A stretch of 17,622 bases of DNA from CAZAEL01 sp964484135 (lineage in GTDB: Bacteria > Elusimicrobiota > Elusimicrobia > FEN-1173): positions 1 through 17,622 of the forward strand of contig CAZAEL010000048.1 of NCBI GenBank assembly GCA_964484135.1, written 5' to 3'. Below, one piece after another: positions 5,506 through 17,500 of the stretch (within the stretch, counting starts at the first letter, position 1; every line of letters starts with the position of its first letter). The notes under the pieces are model-generated. The model was not told where the DNA came from. It was given only the letters and a program-made list of their open reading frames with translations, and ran no database searches. The translations under genes were made by a program, and so were the position numbers.

Positions 5506-8500
5506 AACTTTTGGCAGGAGCGCCAGGAGGCCCTGAAAGAAACGCGGTCCGACGCCTCCCCCCGGCGCGATCCCGCGGAAACCGATTCGCCGCAATACGC
5601 CCAGCTCCCCAAGGCCCTCAATGACCTGAAGCAGGCCCTTCCCGCCCTGGGCGTTGAAAAGGCTCTGCCCTGGTCGGCCGTGGATCCTGTCTCCCATGGT
5701 TCGACCAGGGCGCTTGATCTGCAGATCCGACTTCGCCGCCTGCCCTCGTGGCTCGCCTCCCTGCCTTCGGCGTACGGGGACATCCAAAAGGCCCACCTCG
5801 CGGCGGACGCCGACCGCCGCCCCCTCGTCGTCCTGATCCAGGACGCCCACGACATCTATCCCGCCCAACGCAACATCGCCCACATGTTGGACCATTTCCA
5901 AACCGGTCTGGCCAAGGACCGCGGGGCCGGGGGCCTGGTCGTCGGACTGGAAGGCTCTTCCGGCGGGTTCAACCTGGAGCCCTACCGCCACTTCATGAAG
6001 TACGGCGCGGCCCGCCATAACGCCGTGAGCGATTACATGTTGCGGGGCGGCCTCATCAGCGGGCCCGAATTTTACGGGTTGTCCGCGGAGAAAGAGCCTC
6101 TTTTGTGGGGCGTGGAAACGCCGGAACTGTACATGGCCAACGTCCAGGCGTACCGGGACAGCCTGCCGGCCAAGATCGAACTGAAGAAGTTCATCGAAGA
6201 GGCGCAACGTTCCCTGGAGCCGCTCAAGGACCGGGTCTACGGCCCGGAACTGCGGGCCCTGGACAAGGGCCTGGCGGCCTATCACAGGGGCGAAGAGACC
6301 CTCACGGCCTACGTCCGGCGCCTGGGCGGACAGGGCGTGGACCTGGAGCCCCGTTTCCCCAACGCGGCCAAGCTGTTGGAGGCGCTGTCGCTGGAGGAGT
6401 CCCTGGATTTCCGGCAGGTGGAGGCCGAGAGGGGGGAGCTGATCCAGGCCCTGGCCCAGCGCCTGTCCAAGGAGGAGCTGTCGCGCCTGGTGAACCTGAG
6501 CCTGGCTTACCGCCTGGGGCAGATCGGGTACGGCGCGTACTACGCCGAGCTTCGGAAGCTCGCCGACGACAACGGCGCCCCGCTCAAGAAATATCCCGCT
6601 TTCGACCGGTACATCGCGTACGTCCTGACGACGGAGCGGATCGACCGGGCCGCGCTTTTCGGGGAGATCGAAGGCTTGAAGGACGCGGTCACGGCCCGCC
6701 TGGCCGTCGCGCCGGCGCAGCGTGAGCTGGTCCGCCTGTCGGAGGACCTGCGGCTCCTGGAGCGCCTGTCCTCCCACGAGTTCGGGCCCGTGGAGTGGAA
6801 ACGGTACGAGACGCGGCGGGAGGACTTGTATGCCTTCGGGCCGCGCCTGGAATCCTTGGCCGCGTCCGCGGGCGTTCCTCTTTCCGCGCTTCCCGTTTCC
6901 CTGCCCGCGCTTTTGTCCCCCTTTGAGCGGTTCTACCGGGCCGCGGTGGCCCGCAACGACGCCCTGACGGAAAACCTGTTGAAGCGGTGCCAAGTTCCGG
7001 GTTCCAAGTTCAACGCAAAAGACGTGGGATCGCGTCCGGAACCCGGCGCTCGGAACACAGAACGGCCCGTGGCCGTCCTGGTGGCCGGCGGCTTCCACAC
7101 GCCGGGCGTGGAGGAAATCCTCCGGAAGAAGAACGTCTCCTACGTCACCTTCGCCCCCAAGATCGGGGAGGTCCCAGGCGGGTCCCAATACCTCGACGTT
7201 TTCTCGGGCGCCCGCACCCCCCTGGAAAAGGTCCTGCTGGGCGAGCGGTTGAACCTCAACCCGCCCGCGGTCTTCAGCATCGCCCTGCCGAAGGAGTTCG
7301 CCCACCTGGAGACCGTGGCCCGCCGCACGTACTCTTCGCTCCTTCCCGCGCTTTCTCAAGTCGAAGACGTTTCAAGGGACGACATCCGCGCCATCCTGAC
7401 CGATATGAACGCGCGCCTGCGCGAGGACGTGGAGTTGGTGGCCTTCGAGCAGGAGGGGCCCTTCCGCCGGGTGACGGTGTCTTTCCGGGGCGGGCAGGAG
7501 ATTTCCTATATGTTCGTCCGCCGGGACAAGGGCCGGAGCGACGCGGCGTTCGGCAAAGAGATGAAAAACCTGCCGCGCGGTTATCGCGTTTTGTCCCAGG
7601 GGGCCCTGGTCCAGGAAGGCGCGGCCGCGTACGACGTGGCCCTGGTGGTGCGGGAACCCGGCGCGTGGCGCCGCCTCTGGCTGCGGGTGAAGAACACCCT
7701 GCGGCGTCCGGCGGAGCCCGCGGTGCTCTCCCCGCAGGAGGCCACGGCCCGCTTGGACGCGCTGGAACTCGGCACCAAGGACAAGCTCAAGGCCTATTAC
7801 AAGGAGTTGGCCGACCTCGCCCAGAAGGGCGACGCCGTTTCCTATAAGAAGGTCTTGGCCCGGCTCCAGGCCACGCTCGCGCCCATGGCGGACATCCTCA
7901 GGCGCGTCCGGCCGTACGACGCCCTCAACGGATTAAAAGACCCGGCCGTGGCCGGTTTGTCGGAGCCGCAGCTGGACCTGCTCCGGTCGGCCAGCGAGTT
8001 CATCCTCCAGTTCGAGCCCGAAGACAGCCCCTTGGGCGCGGACAACGGGGCTCGCTTGGCCGGTATTAAAGAAGCATTCGTCCGCCACCCGGAGGCCTCC
8101 CGCGCGCTGGCGGCCTATTTCGAGGCCCGCTTCAGCCCCGACGCCTCCCGGCGCCGGCAGGAGGACGCCCGCCGGCAAGAGTTGGAGGCAGCCATCGCCC
8201 GCGTGGCGGAGGGCCAGGACCGACGGATTTTGAACCTGGCGCGGGAGCTGGTGGACGCCACGCTCAAAACCGACTATTTCGTGAAGGACCGCATCTCCCT
8301 GGGATTGCGGCTCGACCCGTCCCGGATCGCGGCGTACCGGGAGAACAAGGCTCTTTTCCCGGACCTGCCCCACGGCGTCATCTGGGTGCACGTCCCGTAC
8401 GGGGCGTACGGCGTCCACACCCGGTTCCAGAACGTGGCCCGGGGCGGCCTGCGGGAAATGAACGCCAACCTGCCCCAGCTGCGCAACAAGGTCCTCATCG

Positions 8501-11500
8501 AGGGATACTCCCTGGCCCGCACCCAGGAGTTCAAGAACGTGGACATCCCGGAGGGCGGTTCCAAGGGGACCTTTATCTTTGAGCCGGGGTTGAACGCCGT
8601 GGCTTCGGCCATCGCGTACACCGACGCGCTCATGAACTTCATGCAGTCCCATCCCCAAATCATCTACCGCGGCCCGCCGGAGGCGCTGGACGACGATCCG
8701 CTGGAGGTCGGACCCGACGAGGGCACCGACGCCATCGGCGGCATCGCCTCGGCCCGCGCCCACCAGAAAGGCCTCAAGATCTGGCGGATCTTCATGACCG
8801 CCAAGCCGCCGGTCCTCGGCGGCACCCCCCACATGGAAAACAATTTGCTGGACCCGCCCGTCCTGGGCAACCGCGTCACCTCCCAGGGCGTCATGACGCA
8901 CCTGGACGAGACCTTGAAATGGCTCGACATCCCGGCGGACCGGCCCATCCGCATGAAGTTCACCGGCGGCCTGGACGGGGACGTGGGCAGCGGCAACGTG
9001 GAGATCGCCATCCGCAAATACGGCGACAGGGTCAAAATCGTCTCCATCTCGGACGGCGGCGGCGCCGCGTACGACGAGGAGGGGCTGGACCACGAGGAAT
9101 TGATGCGCCTGTACAACGGCAAACTGACCATCGACAACTTCGACCGGAGCAAGCTGAAGGGCAGGGCCGCCTTCGTGGCCACCGCCCAGAAAGACTCGCC
9201 CATGCTGGAACTGGGACCGGAGGTCCTGGCGCATTTGAACACCCGTCCCCTGGACCCCGATATATTGCAATCTTTGGGCCTTCCCGCGGGCGCGGTGGAG
9301 GTGCTGGAGCGCGACGGCGGACGACCCGTCCGGGTGCGCGTCCACGGCAGCCACCTGCGGAACCTCATGTTCTTCATGTCCCGGGCCGACGTCCTCGTTC
9401 CCGGCGGCGGGTTGAAGGACACCATCAACGACAAAAACAGGGGCCTCATGGCCGATCAAGACGGCCGCTACACCGTCCGGGCCATCGTGTACGGCGCCAA
9501 CGTGTTCACCACGCCCGCGTCCAACGATTTCTATGAACGGGAGGGGATCCTGATCGTCCCGGACGAAAAAGCCAACAGCGTGGGCGTGGAGGTCTCCTCC
9601 CGCATGGAGGTGGACTCCAACCTTCTTTGGACTTTGGAACAGGCCACGCCGGAAAAACGGCGGGCCTATTTTGCGGAACTTTTGGACAAACTCAAGGCCA
9701 ACGCGGTCAAGAAGAACTGGGCCCTGCGCCTGGAGAAGGACCGCCGCCCCGGTGACGCCATGGTCACGGAGATCTCCCCCAGCATTTCCCGGGAGATCGT
9801 GCGGCTGAAGAGCGTGATCCTGAAGGCCGACATGTCCCTGCAGGACCCCGTGGTCCAGGCCTATTTGCGGGACTATTTCCCGACGGCGGTGTCCCTGAAG
9901 GACGTGGCCCGGCGCATCCCGCAGGCCCGGCTCCGGGCCATCGCGGCCACGGCCCTGGCCAACGACGTCGTGTACAACGCCGGGGTGGGGTACGTGGCGG
10001 AGACGGCCCGGGCCGCGGGCCGTTCCGAGGCGGACGTCCTCCTGACCTACGCCCGCGTGGCGCGGGAGACGCGCCTCAACGAACGGAAACAGGAAGTTTA
10101 TGATCTGCGGTTCCGGATCCCGGCCGCGGAACAGATGGCCCGGCTCAAGGCCCTGGAGGCCGAACATCAGGCCAAGGTTTTGGAAGAGTTGAAAAGCGGT
10201 CCGAAAAAAGAGGAGCCCGGCCGGCGCATGAGCATCATCCCGGGCAACGACGCGTGGGAGGTGGGCGTTGCGCCTCTCTTGGAGAGCGCGCTCGTCGTTT
10301 ACGTCGTTTCAAAGTTGACCTTGGCGGTCTTGGACAGCCTGGGGATCCCCGCGGGCGACACCCTGTGGTATTTTCTCGTCTTGCAGGGGATGATCGGCTA
10401 TTTCGTCGCGTTGATGCTGGGGCCTCTGCACAGGGTGGTGGGCCGGCTTTTGAACGGCCTCTTCGGGTGGGGGGTCAATGATCCCGGCGCCGGGCCGCAG
10501 GTCATCCATTGGGTCAGCTTTGGCGCCGTGTTCATCACCGCGTTTATGTTTGAGACCTCGGGTCAGGGCTTTTACCCCGTGGTCTCTTGGGCGGCCGGCC
10601 TGGGCATCAACCTTGGCGTGGTGGACGCCATGCTCCTCTTGCTCCTGGGCGTCTATCTGGCCGTCTATGTGCTGGGCCACTACACCAAAAATATCCTTGA
10701 GGACCCCGGAAAACGGATGAGCGTGGCCCGGCCCGCGCCCCGGGGGATGGAAGAAGTCGCGGACGCGCTGGACAACCGCCACGTAAGGGAATGGGTGCGC
10801 GGGACCGTGGCCGGCGCCTCCGAGGTTCAATTGGTGGACGAATCGGACGATGCGGACCTGATCGAGGCGGCCGTGGCGGCGGGCGAGCTCGTGCGCACGT
10901 CCGACGGGAACTATGTGGCCAATTCCCACCCGGGCGACACGGCCCGGTCCGAGGCCCGCACCTTCGTGTCCACGCGGAACGAGGCGGACAAGGGCGCTTA
11001 CGACAATTGGCGACACACGGACGACCTCCGACCCGAAGTGACCCGCCGCGCCCGGGAGGGGATGCAGGGGAAGAAAATGTACGTGATTCCCTACCTCATG
11101 GGGCCGGAAGGCTCCCCCCACAGCCAGGTGGGCGTCATGGTCACGGACAGCGCGTACGTGGCCATCAACATGATCCGCATGACCAGGGTGGGCAAGGCCG
11201 CCCTGCGGCACTTGGGGGACTCCGGCAAGTTCGTCAAAGGCGTCCATGTGACGGGCGATCTGGACAATTTGAAGCGCACCAACGCGGAGGACGACGACAG
11301 GTACTTCGTCAGTTTTCCGGAGGACCGCGAAATTTGGAGCTTCGGGTCCGCGTACGGCGGCAACGCGCTTTTGGGCAAGAAGTTCCACTCCCTCCGGCAG
11401 GCCGGATACGACGCCCGCAAGGAAGGGTGGCTGGCCGAGCACATGCTGATCGTGGAGATCATCAACAAACGGACCGGAGAGAAGAAATACGTCGCCGGCG

Positions 11501-14500
11501 CCTTCCCCAGCGCCTCGGGCAAGACCAACCTGTCCAACCTGGTGCCGCCCGACGCCCTCGGGGAGGACTACGAGGTCCGCGTCATCGGCGACGACATCGC
11601 CTGGATGTTCGTGGGGGAAGACGGGCAACTCAGGGCCATCAACCCGGAACGGGGCATGTTCGGCGTGGCCCCCGGCACCAACGACCGGGACAACCCCAAC
11701 GTCATGAGGGGAATCGAAAAAGGCAACGTCATCCTCACCAACGTGGCCGTGAAGATCGTGGACGGGCGGGTGGTGGACTATTGGTGGGAGAAGAAGGGCC
11801 CCAGGCCGACGGATTTCACCGGGTGGCGCAACTGGAAAGGGGAGCCCATCACCGAGGCCAACGCGGACCAGCCCTGGGCCCATCCCAACAGCCGGTTCAC
11901 CATGGGCCTGGAAAATTTGGAGGGCATCAACCTGTCGGACCATTGGCAGGACCCGGAGGGCGTGCCCATCAGCGCGTTCCTGTTCGGCGGCCGCATGTCC
12001 CAGGGCGAGCCGCTCATCCGCCAGCTGGCCGGCTTCGCGGACGGCGTGTACGACGCGGCCATGATGGGGGTGGAAACCACGGCCGCGGCCGAAGGCCAGG
12101 TGGGCGAGGTGCGGCGCGACCCCATGGCCATGCGTCCTTTCTTCTCCTACAACGAAGGGGACTATTGGGCCCATTGGCTGAACGTCATGGGACGTCTGGG
12201 CGACAACGCCCCCTCCTTCTTCCACGTCAACTGGTTCCGCAGGGACGCGGACGGCAACTGGCTCTGGCCGGGCTTCGGCGAGAACCTGCGGGCGCTGTTG
12301 TGGGCCCTGGACCGGGCCGAGGGACGGGACAACTTCGCGGACACGCCCCTGGGCCGCGTTCCCGCCGGGGCGGACGCGTTGGACCTGCGGGGCTTGGACG
12401 TGACGGCGGAGGACCTGGACGCCCTGTTGGCCTATGACCCGGCTTTTTGGGAGGAGGAGGCGCAGCGCCGCACCGAGTACCTGGTGAAGCTCAAAGACCA
12501 GGGCGTGCGGGTCCCTCAGGCTTTGATCGAGGCGCACCGGCGTTTCCTGGCCGCGGTGGAGGCCCGAAGCCGGCAAGAGGCCTTCGCCCGGTCTTTCCCC
12601 GAGGGGGCGGACCTCGTCTTCCATCGCGTCGCCGAGGTGGGGACGCCCGTGGTCCTGCAGGAGGCTTCGTCGCCGTTGCCGGCGGAGGACCAGGCCGTCG
12701 TTGACCGGATGACCGTGGAGCTGGCGCACGGCCACGCCCTGGCGGCCTTCAAGGCCTGGATGTATTCCGCCGTGGGCAGCAAGATCGGCAAGTTCGGCGA
12801 TTACGTGGCCACCCAGGAGCTGGCGCGCTGGTACAACACCCGGCCCTTCGGCCTGGGCACCCAAGCCGCGGAAGGCGCGCGGGACGACGCCAGCACCGTG
12901 GCGGACGTGTACGGCCTGCCCGCCCTGTTCGGACGGCCCAACCAGATCGAGGCCTACTTCGCCAACGACCCCGTGGAGATCACGGAGCGGCTGCAATCTG
13001 CCGGATACCTGGGCAACGTGTCCATCGCGGCGTACAACCTGCAGGAGCTCAACGCGCGCCGGCGCCTGCCGGCCCCCATGCTGCGCCTGCCGGACCAGGT
13101 GTACATGCTGGGCGTGGTGGGCCCCAAAGGGAGCGGCGTGGAAATCGGCCTGCCCGCGGACCAGGTGGTGGAGGAAAACATGCGGCGGGTGGCGCGGGCC
13201 CGTGGCAAGGACGTGCGACAGGTGCGCGTCACGGGCGTGCTGCTGAGGGAACGGCACCTGGACATCATCAACGATGCGCTCCGCGTGCTGGGCGTGACGC
13301 TGGAGGACATCCCCGCCGAGGCCCGGCCGTTCTTCGTCGAATCGGACGGCGCGGCCCGGCTCACGCGGGAGGGCCTCGGGGCTTTCAAGGACCTCGTGAA
13401 AAAAGGGCTGGGCGGCCAGTTCCTCCTGAAGAACCGTCAGGGGGGGGCTCTTCACCTCGTGACCGACGGCGACCTCATGCCCGTGGCGCAGATCGCCACG
13501 GACGACGCGGACATGGCCATCGGCGCGGGCGGCGTGGCCGAGTCCATGATCAAGGTGCGCAACAACTACCATTCCGTGGACTTCCAGGGCAGGATCATCT
13601 CGTACTTGGCCACCATGGACGGCAAGGCGGACGCGCTGCAGGCCACGGACCCCGCGGCGAGAACCCTCCGCGTGGAGGAAAAGAAGGGCAAGGTCGTGGA
13701 CGAAAGACGGCTCGCCCGCGAGGCCGGCCTGCGTCTGGTGGACGACCAAGTGGCCGTCGTCTTCGATAAGGAGACCTTGACCGGAGGGCCCAACAACCTG
13801 GGCATCGTAACGTCACCTCTGGGGGACGGCGGGACAGGGACCAACAATTTCGTGCCGGAACTCCGGCCCGTGGAGGTGCTGGACGGCGGCCGCCGGGTCC
13901 GGGTCCATGTGCTCATCACCGAACCTTCGGGCCGCATGTCCGTGGTCCCGGTGGTGTATGAGACGCCCCTGGCCGGGTTGGAACTGGCGCTGCGTGACGC
14001 GACCGAAGACGACCGCCGGGCGGAGATCCTCCTGGCCATGGGCGGCCTGTACGGGGACCTCAAAATGTACGATGAGGCCCGGGCGCGCCTTTCGGAGGCG
14101 CGGCGGCTGGCCGAGAACCCCGCGCTGCGCGACCTGACCGAGGGCCTCCAGGCCTATTATCGCGGCATGCGGGAAGTCCTGACCGCGGCCAAACCCGACG
14201 TGGACGGGGCCAAGGCCGATTTCCAGGAGGCGGCGTCCAAGGGCGTCGACGCGGGGAGCATGATGCTGCAGGTGATCGAGAATGGCGAGCCGCAGACGCC
14301 CAGCCTGTCCCATTATCTGGACGAGGTGGTGAAGAGCAGCGGCGAAGCGAGGGACGGGGCTTTGAGGGCTTTCACGGACTTCATCGTGGCCTCCGGCCCG
14401 CAGAAGTATCCCACCGTGGTCCTCCTGTTGACACAGTTGGCCCGTCTTCCGGAGGAGACCTATTCCGACGGCGAGGCCGGGGCCATCTTGGAACGGATCC

Positions 14501-17500
14501 TGCAGGCCGCCTTGGACAACCCCCGCTTCGGCGCCCGCGCCGGAGACCTGTTGACCCGCCTGATCCAAAATCCCGACAAAGTTTCTTCCTCTTTCCACCT
14601 CGCCGCCCGATCCGCCCTGGGTCTGACAGGGCACGGGCGTTTGGGTTACGGGTGGGTCATGTCCTGGCGGGACCCCCTGCGTTCCATCCGTTCCGTCATG
14701 CTGCTGGGCATCCTGGCCTTCAAGGAGGCGCGCCACTGGGTGGCGGCCAAGCTCCTGGGGCTGGAGGTCTTCGGTTTCGGCATTGACCGGGAAAACCTGC
14801 AGGGCGAGGTCTGGGTGGAACAGCCGTCTTCGCCGTGGAAGTCCCTGATTTTCCTGCTGGCCGACCCGGTGGGAGACATCCTCCTGGGGGTCGCGGCCCT
14901 GGCCCTGCCCTTTGTGGCGGGGTTCGCGCTGCAGAGCGCGGCCCTGGGCGTCCTGGCGGGCGTTTTGCTGCTGCCCTTCGGCTATTTCCTCATGCAGGCC
15001 GGGACCGTCGGCTCCGCCGACGATTGGCGGGAGATCCGCGGCTTGCTGGGCAGGGGCATCGGGCTCCGGGTCCGGCCGGAATTGAACGCCGAACGTTTCG
15101 GCGACAGGACCGTGAACGGACGGACGGTCAGCCTGGGCCGGGCCATCACGGACATCACCCGGGAAGTGTCCGGCCTGATCTCGCGGGCCATGTCGTCCCG
15201 CCGGCGGGTTCTGGAATCGGACGCCCCGGCGGCGGAGAAATACGCCGTCTCCTGGGACGCGGAGTTTTCGGACGCGGACGGAGAAAAGTTGACCTTCCGC
15301 GAGATCGTCCAGGGGATGATCCGCAATTTCCGGGGGGAAGAAGGCGGCTGGCGCATGAACGACGAGGCGCCCATCCCGCAGGACGCCAACCCTTTGAGCA
15401 ACCCGGGGCTGGAGATCACGGGTCCCGCGAGCCTGGACATGCTCATCAACCAGGTCAACGCCGCCGCGTACGGCGTGACCGCGGCCATGCCGGACAAGGA
15501 GGACGCCTCTCTGTCCTGGGAAAGGCCCGAGGGCGCGCCCGAGGACCAGCCGCCCGCCGTCTTTCAGGGCGACGAGGACCTGGCGGACCTCCTGGCCGGG
15601 ACCAGGGGCGTCAGCGAGGACCATGTCATCGCGAAGAAGGGCCAGGAACGGCGGTACCGCGTGTCCGTGCCGCGCGATCAATGGCCCGCCGTTTTTCAAC
15701 GGGTTCCCGGTTTGCACCTGCGCACCCCGTACATCACGGTGGACGGTCGGCCCGCGCCGCAGATCGTCCCCTCCTACCTCATCCACGCCCTGAACAACCA
15801 CGGCTCCCTCGTCAGGGACGGCTCCGGCGTGTACTATTACCAGCCCAAGGTCCAGACCCCGGAGGAAGCCCTCATCGTGGAAAAGATCCTCCGTCGGGTG
15901 GAGGATCTGGTCGGCGTAGGACGCGGCACCATCAAGATCAAGGCCCTTTATGAGGAGGGCCGCGCCGGCGTGCACCTGCCGGCCATCATGTGGGTGTGGC
16001 GGAGCCGTCTCATCGGCACCAACGTGGGCCGGTGGGATTATCTCGGCTCCTTGATCGAGATGTGGAAGGACGAGGCGGTGTTCCCCGATCCCCAGGGCAT
16101 CGGCATGGAAGCCGACAACATGATCCCGTACCAGAGGGTCAACGCCCTGTGGAACCTCATGGCCGGCATGAAGGACGGGAAGCTCGCCAACGCCGCGCCC
16201 ATCGGCGGCATGGCCGCTGTGATGCTCTACCCCAAAAACGACCCCTACGGCCGCTCGCGGTACAACGTCAAGGCCCTGCGCGCCATGAAGCGCGACAAAT
16301 TGCGCGAGCGTCTTTTGGGCCTGATCTATGTGCCCGACGAACCTTTGGCCGACGGCCAACAGCCGACCCTGGCTGAAATGCTGGAGCTGGTGAAGCAGGG
16401 CAAGGGCCGGCTCTACGACACGTACCGCCAGAGCTGGGTGGCCACGCCGGACAAGGAGTACGTGGCCGCCGGCGTTGCCCCCTTGCTGGCGGAACTGGAG
16501 GAGCTGCAGGCCATGATCGACGCGCCTGTGGAAGAGGTGACCATCGAGGGGACCACCCAAAAAGTCCCCACCGTGGCGAGCGGGCTCACGTCTGCTGAGA
16601 AGGCGTCCTGGCAGAAACACGGCCTGCTCGATCGGGACGGCCGGATCACGCCCTGGGTCATCACCCCGGACATGATGGACTCGCCCGAGAAGCTGTTCTC
16701 GGCGGAATCCTGGGGCGGGAAGAGCCTGTGGGACAGCCTGTACACCCCTCCGGCGGTGAACGCGCCCGGCGAGGCCGACCCCGCCAAGGGGCACGTCACG
16801 GCCGAGAACATCCAGCACGCTTTCTACATGTCCGCCCAGTACGGGTTCCAGATCCTCAACGGGAACTACGCCGCGGCCATTGACGACTACCAGCAAAACC
16901 TGCGGTTCATGAACGACCTGGCCACCTACCGCATCTTCGTGGGATGGCTGTGGACCGTGTTCCACCACCAGGCCGCGGTCACCAAGGACGGCTGGCTCAA
17001 GGCCCCGAAGCTGACGGAAGACGGGGTGGTGCCCGGCGAGAACGCGGTGTTCCTCAAGGCCGGAACCAAGATGACGCCGGAGCTGTTCGAACAGCTTTGG
17101 GACCTGCACAACCAGTGGACGGCGGCTTTCTTTGCCGAGCAGGACCGGGCGGCCGCCCGGAACATGGTCAGACGGCACGCGGCCGCGCGTTCCGGAGAAA
17201 CGGATCTGACGCGGCAGGTGGCCGATGTCCTGTCGCGGGCCTACGCCCAAGGGCCGTTCAACGAAGTGTCCCTCGGCGACGCCGCGGCCCAGGTCGCCGC
17301 GTTGTTGGGCGTTCAGCCGTCCGCCGTCGAGGCCGACATCGAGGCCGCGGCGCCGCGCTTTGACCGTTCCCAGGCGTCCGTCATCATGGACGTGCTGAAA
17401 CGGCAGCTCCTGTCCGATCGTTATCTGCAGCACAGCCCCCGGGTGCTCTTTGAGCTGACCGAGAGGCCCGCGGAGGAGCGCGCCGCCGTCCTGGACGGCA

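Noticed and set aside
14614..14632. GCCCTG/CAGGGC hairpin within the giant gene
   Set aside because: A 6-bp stem is expected by chance in GC-rich coding DNA, and there is no second feature to support it.
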